From Sporopachydermia quercuum (Eukaryota; Ascomycota; Sporopachydermiomycetes; Sporopachydermiales; Sporopachydermiaceae), in NCBI GenBank assembly GCA_001599295.1, contig BCGN01000012.1, positions 1-64,000 on the forward strand: DNA of 64,000 nt. The letters run 5' to 3'. The notes beneath the pieces were generated by a model that ran no database searches, was not told the origin of the DNA, and worked only from the letters and a program-made list of their open reading frames with translations. Positions 1 through 9,861 of this stretch are shown here, in pieces (positions within the stretch are counted from its first letter, which is position 1; every line of letters begins with the position of its first letter). Made by a program: the position numbers and the translations under genes.

Positions 1-1196
1 TGACTTATGCGATTTGGATGTTTTGGAAGGTGAATTTGAGTTATCAACAGGTGTTTGCTTCATAATGCTCAAATCGTTAATTAGTTTGAGCGATGATTTT
101 ACATCCTTCATATTTTTGTTACCTGGAGCAGTCTTGCCTTGTGCTTGACTATGATCACTGAGTACGTTGCTTTTGGAACTTGAACGTTTCAACGACAGAA
201 TCCGTCCTGATATCTTTCTTACCAAAGGGTTATCAAATGATTGGGATAAAAAACCTGTATACGGTTGGTACTTCGCTGTGTTGATGTTGTTTTTATCCTT
301 GACAGCGTTAGTGTTGGAAGATGTATAGTTACCTAGTGACATATTTAGTCCTTCGTCAATGCTACCGTTAATCATGTCACCATCTGTTTCAAGCAGCTCT
401 ACACCTAGGGTATCCATAAGATAATCACAGTTACGTAGTTTTCTAGCCCCAACGTTTCTAACAGCGAGAAAGTAATCCAAGAAGCTGAATCTAAGACCAT
501 CATTAATACTTCGCAGTAATTGATCTTCGATAACATCAGCAGAGCATTCAACTTCTTCTAATTCTTCTTTCACAAGTACAACAGATGGCAAATGACTAGA
601 AAGGCTTTTTGTTTCCGCTTCTTTAAGAGTTCGGTTCAATTTGGAAACCTTTGTTCTTGCTTCCATGGCTTTATTTTCTCGTTTTTCGACAAATCCCAGT
701 TGATTTTGAATGTCTTCTTGTTTTGCTAGTAGTTCTCGGTCAACTGTTATATCATCTGGGGTAACAAATTATATAGTTAGTACGAGAACATATCAGGGAT
801 CGGAACATAAGGGATCACTTAAGACAACAAAGAGAACTTAGAGTGAAAATAAAACAATATTATTTCATATGAAATCCATGTTTGTCCAACAATTCATGAC
901 ACAAGGTAATCCATACGATCAAATGATCTGACAATATATCCTAATGACTTCCTGCAGTCATTATTGGGTATAGTGGAGATCCAATCGTTCAGATCTTTAT
1001 TGAATTCTTCGTATTGGAGTAGAAATTTCTTCTGCGTTCTGATAAGCTTCTTCATTCTATTCCCCAAATGTTTTGTTTTTATTTTAGAGGCTGTTGAACT
1101 TGAGTTAATACCGATTAGCCCTGCTAATCTATCAGTAGCAGAACTGCTACCACAAGAGTCATTTGGGTAGGTTAGAAGCCCAGATTGTTGATTCAT
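1..1196 (-). CDS. Divergent eisosome Pil1/Lsp1-like BAR-domain protein (5' part, two exons)
   Basis: Partial gene: exon 1 is 1196..917, exon 2 is 755..1 and continues past the left edge. The intron (756-916) starts GTATGG, has a TACTAAC branch at 782..776 and ends CAG. The join is in phase (codon C|AT) and leaves about 345 residues open without a stop. Residues ~45-215 are helical and charged. The order of segments resembles the Pil1/Lsp1 BAR fold: an N-terminal helix around KKLIRTQKKFLLQYEEF, a central KLNRTLKEAE helix, then VKEELEEVECSADVIEDQLL, which lines up with the Pil1 segment LEQELVRAEAESLVAEAQL. The tail is Ser/Asn-rich and probably disordered. Pil1 proteins scaffold plasma-membrane eisosomes. 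The family match is by eye and the sequence is clearly divergent, so another BAR-type protein is possible. The exon structure is more certain than the family. Confidence 0.55.
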
Positions 1197-2076
1197 AATG
1201 AAGGTAATTCTAAATTATTGGAATTAAGAAAGTTAACCAGAAGCCTTTTGACAATCAAATTGACTCTTCTTCTCTACTATTAATAATTTATTAGCTCGTT
1301 ATCAGCCTAAGCAAACCAGTTCAACTAGCAAACAGTCAAGCTATCCAACTATATGATGACCAAGATGNTCGCGATATAAGTAAGCGTACTCTATTGTGAA
1401 CTAAGATCCCTCTTCAGCTACATAGTATATCACTTATATTAATATAAAATTTTCATTAGTCAATACGTAGATAATCTATCATACAGGCAACAGATAGTAA
1501 TAACAAACAAGAGTAATGCTATGGGAGCCGAATTGTAGCAGATAGTTAGTTGAATTGCACAAAGGTATATTGGTTATCTCATTGTGATAATTTCCTTATC
1601 AGTAGGTTTGTGATGTGGAAAGATGACAATCAAAATATTACGTAATCACAAAATAAGAATAGTATTAGCGGAAATGATTTCTTGCTATAATCTCCGCAAT
1701 GGTGCCCTTATTCCGAACCATCCCGAACCCTCAGATCACCTAATCGAAAAGCAACTTTAAGGATGATTGCCGATCAATATTGGCACTTTTCGACCAATTT
1801 TCTGTACACTTTTTTACAGTATTGTTATGCTTAAATATATAATAAATAAATAAGGAACTTAGTGGTATCGAAACTGAGAGAAATACAATTTGAAGTATTC
1901 ACCTACAAAGTCTAACAGTGATAATGTAAATGCAACGAAGCTCAGTTCGATATCAATTTAATCAAGATCAAAATATAACAAACGATCAAGCAATTATATG
2001 AATAAATAACGGAAAAGAAAAAGGAAAATAAGTATGAATAGTCACAAGAATAAATAAATAATAAATAAATGAATGT
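1197..2076. other. Intergenic region (Pil1-like promoter, SDH1 3' side)
   Basis: Non-coding, AT-rich. It holds the upstream region of the Pil1-like gene and the SDH1 3' UTR. The one notable element is a direct repeat of CCGAACC at 1713-1719 and 1723-1729. No coding exon was seen. Confidence 0.6.
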
Positions 2077-4014
2077 TTAGTACACACGCTTTCCTGGTGG
2101 GACAGACTTGCATTCATTAGGATCCAGAGTTTCATAAATGACATCTCTATACTTTAATTCAATTTCATCACCAGGCTTGTGTTGCCATGATAAAGTGTGC
2201 TTCATCCAGTTAACGTCATCTCTTTCAGGGTAATCTTCCCTAGCATGAGCACCTCTTGATTCCTTTCTAGCGACAGCAGAGTAAGCAGTTTGCATAGCAC
2301 AAGTCAACAAGTTGGATAATTCTAAAGTTTCCACCATGTCAGAGTTCCAGATCATTGATCTATCAGAGGTACCAACTTCAGGGAACGTTCTGTCAACTTC
2401 AGTGATACCCTTCACACCATCTTCCAAAGATTCTTGAGTTCTAAACACGGAAACATCCTTTTGCATAGTCTTTTGCATAGCAAGTCTGATAGAAGCAGTA
2501 GATCTGGGACCAGAAGCAGTTCTAGCATGATCGAGTCTTTCAATAGATTCCTTACCAATATCAGCTGAGACTGCCTTATGAGGAGTGCCTGGCTTCAATT
2601 GTCCTTCGATGGTATGAGCAACAGCTCTACCAAAGACAACTAAATCCAATAGCGAATTAGCACCAAGACGGTTGGCACCGTGGACAGAGACACATGCTGC
2701 TTCACCACAAGCCAGTAAACCTGGAACGACCTTCTCTTTTCCATTTTCATCTAAGGTCAAAACTTCACCATTCCACTTGGTTGGAATACCACCCATATTG
2801 TAATGGACAGTAGGGATAACAGGAATAGGTTCCTTGGTGACATCAACACCGGCGAAAATAGAAGCAGTTTCAGAAATACCTGGTAATCTTTCCTTTAAGA
2901 CTGAAGCAGGCAAGTGAGAAAGTTGTAAGTAAATATGATCCTTTTCAGGGCCAACACCACGTCCACCACGGATTTCCATAGTCATAGATCTAGAAACAAC
3001 GTCTCTTGAGGCTAAATCCTTAGCAGTTGGAGCATATCTTTCCATAAATCTTTCACCTTCACTGTTTAATAAATAACCACCTTCACCACGAGCACCTTCA
3101 GTGATCAAACAACCTGATCCATAAATGCCGGAAGGATGGAATTGAACGAATTCCAAATCTTGTAATGGTAAACCAGCTCTAGTAACCATGGCGTTACCAT
3201 CACCAGTACAAGTGTGTGCAGAAGTACATGAGAAGTAAGCTCTTCCGTAACCACCAGTAGCCAAAACAGTCTTATGAGCTCTAAATCTGTGAAGAGTACC
3301 ATCTTCTTGGTTATAAGCAATCACACCAACGCATTCACCATCTTCCATCAATAAATCTAGAGCGAAGAATTCAATGAAAAATTGAGTGTTGTGTCGAAGA
3401 GATTGTCCATAAAGAGTGTGGAGCAAAGCGTGACCGGTACGATCAGCAACGGCACAAGTTCTGTAAGCCTGACCACCTTTTCCGTATTCCTTAGACTGTC
3501 CACCAAAGGCTCTTTGGTAGATTTTACCTTCTTCAGTTCTAGAGAAAGGACATCCGTAATGTTCTAATTCAATGATAGATGCAGGGGCTTCTCTGGTCAT
3601 ATAATGAATAGCATCTTGATCACCTAACCAATCGGAACCCTTGACGGTGTCATACATGTGCCAATGCCAGTCATCAGGGTGCATATTACCTAGGGCTGCG
3701 TTGATACCACCTTGAGCAGCAACAGTGTGGGAACGAGTAGGGAAAAGCTTTGAAATACAAGCAGTTTTGTATCCAGCAGTAGCCAAACCAAAAGCAGCTC
3801 TCAAACCGGCACCACCAGCACCAACGACTACACAATCATATTCGTGATCAATGACATGGTACTGCTTGCTTAAATAACTTGAAGCTTCGGTACCTTTAGG
3901 TACTTCGTTTGCAATAACCTTATAAGAAGTTCTTGTGACGGAGAAGTTTCTCACTGATTGTGCTAAACCACTTGTCTTAACTGAAAGCTTCTTAGAAGCA
4001 AATGATCGCAACAT
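2077..4014 (-). CDS. SDH1: Succinate dehydrogenase flavoprotein subunit, mitochondrial
   Basis: Full-length 645-residue flavoprotein of complex II, which oxidises succinate to fumarate in the TCA cycle and passes electrons through covalent FAD to the iron-sulfur subunit. Residues 1-~35 form a typical matrix-targeting presequence ([20 protein letters not shown]). The Rossmann motif [17 protein letters not shown] lies at ~62. The flavinylation site [11 protein letters not shown], whose His carries the FAD, is near residue 96. Substrate-site segments ([38 protein letters not shown]) and the C-terminal Lys/Arg-rich region ending in RVY are present. The ATG at 4014 is used, no intron is needed, and the length matches fungal SDH1 (~640). 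Confidence 0.98.
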   Translation of the reverse strand: MLRSFASKKLSVKTSGLAQSVRNFSVTRTSYKVIANEVPKGTEASSYLSKQYHVIDHEYDCVVVGAGGAGLRAAFGLATAGYKTACISKLFPTRSHTVAAQGGINAALGNMHPDDWHWHMYDTVKGSDWLGDQDAIHYMTREAPASIIELEHYGCPFSRTEEGKIYQRAFGGQSKEYGKGGQAYRTCAVADRTGHALLHTLYGQSLRHNTQFFIEFFALDLLMEDGECVGVIAYNQEDGTLHRFRAHKTVLATGGYGRAYFSCTSAHTCTGDGNAMVTRAGLPLQDLEFVQFHPSGIYGSGCLITEGARGEGGYLLNSEGERFMERYAPTAKDLASRDVVSRSMTMEIRGGRGVGPEKDHIYLQLSHLPASVLKERLPGISETASIFAGVDVTKEPIPVIPTVHYNMGGIPTKWNGEVLTLDENGKEKVVPGLLACGEAACVSVHGANRLGANSLLDLVVFGRAVAHTIEGQLKPGTPHKAVSADIGKESIERLDHARTASGPRSTASIRLAMQKTMQKDVSVFRTQESLEDGVKGITEVDRTFPEVGTSDRSMIWNSDMVETLELSNLLTCAMQTAYSAVARKESRGAHAREDYPERDDVNWMKHTLSWQHKPGDEIELKYRDVIYETLDPNECKSVPPGKRVY

Positions 4015-6535
4015 TTCGCCTGGGTATTGAATGTGATAATGACAATAATAAATGTATATACGTAGATACTACCAATTGAATAATATCAGCTATTGTTTCG
4101 GAATAGGATATTCTTCAAATCAGCAAAATGCAAAAATAATTAGATTTTTCAATCAAACAAGTCGCTTTTCTTTTCAAATCTTGACTATCGAAATCAAAAC
4201 GCCTGTAGATTACTTGAATGTTACTGCTAATTAATTTGATTATTGAATAGTATCAAATCAAATATCTAACAAGTCAAAGTCAAACTATCAAACTGGTATC
4301 TGCAAACTCCTAACTATAAGATCTTTCTTTTCGATTGCAGTAGCTCGGTTGAAAAAACTGTGTATTGGTCTAATAGCAAACTTGCTTAGTTGTTGATTCA
4401 GCTCTTAAAGGTATAAATACCGAGAAGAAACAGTTTTAAGAAAAAAGAAGTTTTGTTTGAGTCTCAAGGCAAGTAGAAAGGAAGAAACAGTTGGTGGAAA
4501 TGGGAGAGAAGTAAAGAAGTGTACGAAGCGGGTGGAAGGGGAAGGAAAACAAGATTCGGAAAAGATGCGGAAGGATGTACTGAAAAGGTGTACGATTGGG
4601 AAGAGATGAGATATGATGAGTAGAACTGAAGAAGGTAAGACAAGTGAAGGAAAGGAAATAAAATATAGAAAAAGGAGAATTGTGTTCAGAAATTATAGGT
4701 TTCGGCAAATTTGCCTTTTATCGAAAAAAAGATGATAAATTATGATGTAAAAATGAAGTATTCTGTTGTAAGGTAGAAATAATATGGTAGTTGTAAAGTG
4801 GAAAATATGAAATTTTATCGTTTCCGAAATGTGCTATTCTAGCCAATAATTAATGGGGAAAAGCAAGCCATTGGTGGAAATTGTCAAATGTGGAGGTGNA
4901 TTGTCACCGAAATTTTGATATCAATTGGACTGAAAGTCTAGTCATATGATTTCCGATATGATTACGATGTCTGGGGTAAATCATAAATGATCAGAATGCG
5001 TGAATGTAGTGGTATAGAATGAAAGAAAGAGAGATAATGGAAACGAATGCCAGGTATTACTGGAGATTTGAAGTTATAAGAATGTTTGATTGTTTCCACA
5101 GTTATCCAAATAAAAGNAGGCAGGCTTTGGAGTAGAAACAGCAAATATTGAGAGACATAACATTGAGAGATTATTGTTACTTTCAAACTTCAAGTTATCG
5201 CTAAAATTTCTATACAAATTTGCATAACCTGGAATATTCTATTACACCGGTGGTAGAAACATTTAATGAGATTCCAACTATTGAATTCTATTATTACAAT
5301 TTGCTCGTCCAACTATTAATCATAACCATCTCTGGGCCAACTTCATCACTACATCGTCATTGCTCTATCGCGCAATCCTCGGAAAAGCATCATTTCCGAA
5401 ATTTGACGGGTAAAGAATTTTGGTGTTGATTCCTAATTCATCTGTACATTAAACGGGCTGCGATTATTAATTTGGTATCATCAACGGTACATTCTTGTTT
5501 TTAGAAGAGTGGATTATCATCAAATTCACTCAAAACGATCTTTGCAAGATTGAGAGATGGTTAAAANGGCTTGCAAAAGACAAGTGAAGATGATAATATG
5601 ACCAAACAGGCATAGATATCTCTGTCGTTTTCAAAGAAACTGTCTCTTGTTTTTTATTTTTTATTTTTTATGTCCATAAGGATGAACTCTTTTATTCATT
5701 GATAATCAATAGACTGATCAATTTTGCATTTCCTCCATATTTTCTTGTCAGTATACCTTACTCCTCATCTTTCAGTAAATCAGTTCAATCACTGGAAGTC
5801 TCGAAGATCAAAAAAGATCTTACAAATCAGGAAGAGGCCTACGCTCCTTACTTCTTCTCCATCAAATCATCACCAACTAACAATTTCGATATAACTATTC
5901 AACTCTCTATAACTCAACGTTCAACTCAACATAATATGACCTTTCGACCCATCGATAAATGTCTATGTTTCTTTATATTCATGTCTATATCATCACTAGA
6001 CTCTTTTACTATTCTCCCTTCTCCACACACTTCCTTTCACTCTATCCATAGCCAATAAGATTCCCTATAAATCTGGTTACGCACCAACTTTTAACTTGAC
6101 TCTGTCCTTCCGTACAATTCAACTCCACATTAGATCTCAACTTTATTTTACACACTTTCGGAGGTTAACGGAACTGGTATTAATTAATTTCCTCCATCTT
6201 TTCCGGTTTGAGCAATGTCTCATAAAAGGGTGTGTTCGGTCAAGATCAAATCAAGAATCTAAAACTACATTATGTAATCAATAAATTCTCTATTTTTTGA
6301 AGGACCCCGGAAGAAAGCTCTCTTTTCACCGGGAAATCTCAACATGAAAAATGTCACTTATATCAAAAATTTATCATTATCTGGGACGGACGGTAGTAAG
6401 TATCGCGGTTGATATGTTCGATTTAACTACCGTATGCGGTGATAATTTTCGCAGATTTCCTCATTTAATCAACAGAAGTATATTAGCGGAGAAATACTGT
6501 ATAGAGAGGATTATCTCCATTAGCTTAAGATCACA
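4015..6535. other. Intergenic region between SDH1 and RPC25 starts (divergent)
   Basis: About 2.5 kb separates two divergent start codons. A CCAAT box on the SDH1 strand lies at 4368..4364, about 350 bp upstream of the SDH1 ATG, where HAP-complex sites of respiratory genes commonly sit. A short TATAAATA occurs at 4412-4419. A (TTTTTTA)x3 tract lies at 5650-5670. Open frames here are short, lack ATG starts or have low-complexity translations, and none resembles a known protein. Confidence 0.5.
5650..5670. repeat. (TTTTTTA)x3 microsatellite
   Basis: Three exact copies of the 7-base unit TTTTTTA, about 870 bp upstream of RPC25. Possibly a nucleosome-excluding T tract; no other function is evident. 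Confidence 0.85.
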
Positions 6536-7425
6536 ATGTTCGTCTTAACATACATATCTGATTTGATCCGGATTGACCCATCTGTGTTTGGTATACCTCA
6601 AAGAGAAGCATTAGAGAATGAAATCCATGCAAAATACTCAAACAAGATTGTTCAGGAAGTTGGATTATGTATCTCTATCTGGGATATTGATCATATTGAA
6701 GAGGGAATCCTGAAACCAGGTGATGGTGGAATATATATTAAAAGCAAATTCAGGCTAGTTGTATTTAGACCATTTGTGGGTGAAGTGCTGACTGGCTGGA
6801 TATCTGTTTGTTTACCGGAAGGTATAAAAGGTAAGAAGGAATTGATATTTTGCAATTGATGCAATTTAATATTATTTGTCCTGGAATGATACTGAAAACA
6901 GAAAACACTAAGGCTGAGGAACCATGGAACTATGATACATATATATATTACTATGTGATGCACTATCAGATGTCACAGATTGTACTAACATTAGTTCTTA
7001 TAGTTAAAATGGACTTTTTTGGAGATATATTTATTCCACAGCATCTTTTGTTTGATGGATGTGTCTAGTATGTTTGCACTTCTTTGAATTGGAAATTAAA
7101 TCCTTTACGGTACCTCTTTCTATTGAACTCGATTATAAACCTGAATTAACATCTCATATACTAACAATCAATCAGCATGGAAGAAGAAAAGGCATGGGTA
7201 TGGAAAACAGAGGATTCAGAGTTGTATTTGGATGTTAATGAGAAAATACGGTTCTCTGTAGAAGAGGAAATCTTTAATGATTTAAAACCTGCAGGACCAG
7301 TTGTCGATGGACAAATGATACAATCCGATGGAGAAGGAAAAGTTGAAACATCAAGTGTGCCTTACTATGCAATAATTGGCAGTTGTCAAACTGATGGTAT
7401 GGGTCCAATTGCATGGTGGGATTAG
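6536..7425 (+). CDS. RPC25: RNA polymerase III subunit Rpc25 (Rpb7-like), three exons
   Basis: Exons 6536-6830, 7004-7067 and 7176-7425 give a 202-residue protein. The introns start GTAAGA and GTATGT, have TACTAAC branches at 6983-6989 and 7159-7165, and end TAG and CAG. Spliced, the protein follows yeast Rpc25: an N-terminal tip domain (MFVLTYISDLIRIDP, NKIVQEVGLCISIWD), then an S1/OB-type C-terminal domain (EVLTGWISVC, FGDIFIPQHLLFDGC, YLDVNEKIRF) and the end GSCQTDGMGPIAWWD. Rpc25 pairs with Rpc17 to form the Pol III stalk needed for initiation at tRNA and 5S genes. A second in-frame AG at 6993-6994 would add three residues; family length favours the later site. Confidence 0.95.
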
Positions 7426-7653
7426 CATCGGATGTACCACCATCATATTATAGACAACCAACACAGCATGATACTCCTTGAAATAATGGAGTACACTTCT
7501 AAACGACACTGCATGATTAACAAAACAGCATTCAATGATTTAATGTATTTCTAAATTTTTACTACTACTATATTATTACTACTAATTAAAAATTTACATC
7601 ATATTAGTATCTATATTGATTATCATTGTAAATTCACTATTATTCTAATGCTT

Positions 7654-8967
7654 CTAATTATATTGCATATAACGAGAAGTACTGCTGAATCGGATATTTC
7701 CTTTGATAACTTTCTCAACAGCAGCTAAAAAGTCAGCCTCTGTGGCAACCTTTCTTCTAGCTCTAATAGCAAACATACCAGCTTCCGTGCATACAGATCT
7801 TAACTCTGCACCAGTACTGTTAGGACATAGACGCGAAATAAGTTCCCATCGAATATCACGATCAACCGACATGGATTTTGTATGAATGCGGAAGATATTC
7901 GCCCTACCTTCTAAATCAGGTAAACTGAACTCCACTTTACGATCGATTCTTCCTGGTCTCAATAATGCAGGATCTAGAGTATTGGGCCTATTTGTAGCAA
8001 ACATTACTTTGATATTACCTCTTGGATCGAAACCATCTAATTGTGTGATAAGTTCTAACATAGTTCTTTGAACTTCATTATCGCCACCAGCACCATCATC
8101 AAAACGAGCACCTCCGATAGCATCGACTTCATCGAAAAAAATAATACAAGCTTTTTTGGTACGAGCCATTTCAAATAACTCTCTCACCATTCTAGCACCT
8201 TCACCAACATACTTTTGAACTAATTCTGAACCAATAACACGGATAAATGTAGCATCTGTTCTATTGGCAACTGCTCTTGCACATAAGGTCTTACCAGTTC
8301 CTGGAGGTCCATAGAGTAAGATACCCTTAGGAGGATCAATTCCTAATTTAACGAATCTTTCTGGCGATAATAGAGGTAATTCAACAACTTCACGAAGTTT
8401 TTCAATCTGTTCTTTACAACCACCAATATCCCCATATGTTACGTCTGGTTTTTCTTCCACAGTCATCATAGTAACTGATGGGTCAATCTTTGGTGGTAAA
8501 GGTAATTGGATTTCATACTTTGTTCGATCAACTCCAACTCTCATTCCTTCTTCAATATCAGTTGGTGACACTCTTTCACCTAATGCAACAACAAATTTAG
8601 CAATCTGTTTAATATTTATCACGTATTTGGATTTTCCATCTTCTCCTTCATCTATAATTTTTGTACATCTTGCAACCTGCAATGGATGTTCTTCACTCAT
8701 TCGTTGTTTATCAGCAACAGTATCCCAAAGATGAGGGGGTGCCAATCCTGTGTCCGATTCCTTGACTCCTATTTTCTCTTTTATCCTTTTCTCAATATCA
8801 CTTAGATCGTTTCCAATGTCTTTCAATTGATCACCATAAGGTGCAGCTCCGTAGGTTTTCAAAACCTGAATATCACCTTCACTTAAAGGAACGATTTTCT
8901 CTTCCTTCTTTTCATCGTCTTCAGTTGGAGCTTTCTTCCATTTTTCCCAGTCTGACTTTGGAGGCAT
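7654..8967 (-). CDS. RPT1: 26S proteasome base AAA-ATPase Rpt1
   Basis: A 437-residue AAA ATPase of the 19S regulatory particle, one of six Rpt subunits that unfold ubiquitinated substrates and open the 20S gate. The N-terminus ([31 protein letters not shown]) is diagnostic of Rpt1, as is the segment [13 protein letters not shown]. An OB-like domain precedes the ATPase domain. Walker A GPPGTGKT lies near residue 220, Walker [10 protein letters not shown] near 279, then the second region of homology with RPGRIDRK and a C-terminal helical lid. It ends YMQYN. The ATG at 8967 matches the family start and there is no intron. A PACE-like AGTGGCAAA lies about 110 bp upstream. Confidence 0.98.
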   Translation of the reverse strand: MPPKSDWEKWKKAPTEDDEKKEEKIVPLSEGDIQVLKTYGAAPYGDQLKDIGNDLSDIEKRIKEKIGVKESDTGLAPPHLWDTVADKQRMSEEHPLQVARCTKIIDEGEDGKSKYVINIKQIAKFVVALGERVSPTDIEEGMRVGVDRTKYEIQLPLPPKIDPSVTMMTVEEKPDVTYGDIGGCKEQIEKLREVVELPLLSPERFVKLGIDPPKGILLYGPPGTGKTLCARAVANRTDATFIRVIGSELVQKYVGEGARMVRELFEMARTKKACIIFFDEVDAIGGARFDDGAGGDNEVQRTMLELITQLDGFDPRGNIKVMFATNRPNTLDPALLRPGRIDRKVEFSLPDLEGRANIFRIHTKSMSVDRDIRWELISRLCPNSTGAELRSVCTEAGMFAIRARRKVATEADFLAAVEKVIKGNIRFSSTSRYMQYN

Positions 8968-9077
8968 TATGAAATCGTTTTATCAGTATATGCTGCTGCA
9001 AAAGCTTGGAAATGGTTATTTGATAATGGACCAATTCAGAACTCTAGTTACTATATAAATTGTTATAGCTGACTGCT

Positions 9078-9086
9078 AGTGGCAAA
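9078..9086 (+). promoter_or_regulatory. PACE-like proteasome control element (Rpn4-type)
   Basis: AGTGGCAAA lies 111-119 bp upstream of the RPT1 start codon. It differs by one base from the S. cerevisiae PACE GGTGGCAAA and is close to variants reported for other fungi. Position and neighbouring gene fit Rpn4-type control. The assignment is by motif only. Confidence 0.45.
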
Positions 9087-9547
9087 CACTGACAACCTTC
9101 ACTAGATACTTTAGTATTGGTTGATAAACAGTACAGTAAACTCCTCGAAGAGTAAATGTGTATATCGAACAATGTTACCACCAATTGATAGGTTGATATC
9201 AGTATCGACTGGTTGATTATTATCAGCACCAGAAAGGAATATAAAACGACAAACTTACAATCAGTTGGAGGCAATAGAATCATCAATTGTGTGTTCTGTT
9301 AATTTACAATAAGTAAGTAACACTTAGGAGGGGCAAACACGACACCACAACACCTTGGATATGGGACGAGATATAATATTAAATATTACAAATAAAATGA
9401 TTATATAATCATAAATTAGTTAGTAGGAAGTTCTATTGACTTAAGGAGATCTAGTAAGTTACAGAGCAGCATAAACGAACAAATTAGAAATCATGCAGCT
9501 CCATGTACACCTACTGTAGCATCTCAAACATAGTTTAGTGCTCACTA

Positions 9548-9579
9548 CTTTTGTACGGACAGGTGTGTACGTACAAAAG
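9548..9579. repeat. Inverted repeat upstream of pyruvate kinase
   Basis: Arms CTTTTGTAC (9548-9556) and GTACAAAAG (9571-9579) are exact complements around a 14-base spacer. The repeat lies about 285 bp upstream of the pyruvate kinase ATG. It could be a dimeric regulator site or chance; no known factor was recognised. Confidence 0.5.
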
Positions 9580-9861
9580 GTTCTGCATTGTGAGACTCCT
9601 TTAAATTTACTGCCAAATCTTCTTCTCTTCCTTCTTCTTCTCCTACAGTTTGAATATTCTTGATAATGAAGGAAATAGAAAAGATTTTAATACTAGAAAA
9701 GGGAATAGAACTAGTAATTTGCAATTGGATTACCTAGTATATTTCAATTGTAATAGAACCTGATTTACTTGTGTTGAGGTTGTTACTGATTGCGATAACT
9801 GATTTATCCTTTACTGAATTGAACTAGTTGATAATAGATAGACTCAATAATCGACTGAAAA

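Larger units (their letters stand above)
8968..9861. other. Divergent promoter region RPT1 / pyruvate kinase
   Basis: About 0.9 kb between two divergent starts. It contains a PACE-like site (9078-9086), a 9-bp inverted repeat with a 14-base spacer (9548-9579) and, closer to pyruvate kinase, a C/T-rich run around 9618-9650 typical of the start region of a strongly expressed yeast gene. No coding potential was seen. Confidence 0.6.

Noticed and set aside
4436-4708. A 90-codon Phe/Ser/Thr-rich frame upstream of SDH1
   Set aside because: It reads the complement of a purine-rich tract; simple composition explains the openness.
5699-6058. A 119-codon plus-strand frame
   Set aside because: It begins at a non-ATG codon, has no motif and no splice signals, and lies in AT-rich upstream DNA of RPC25.
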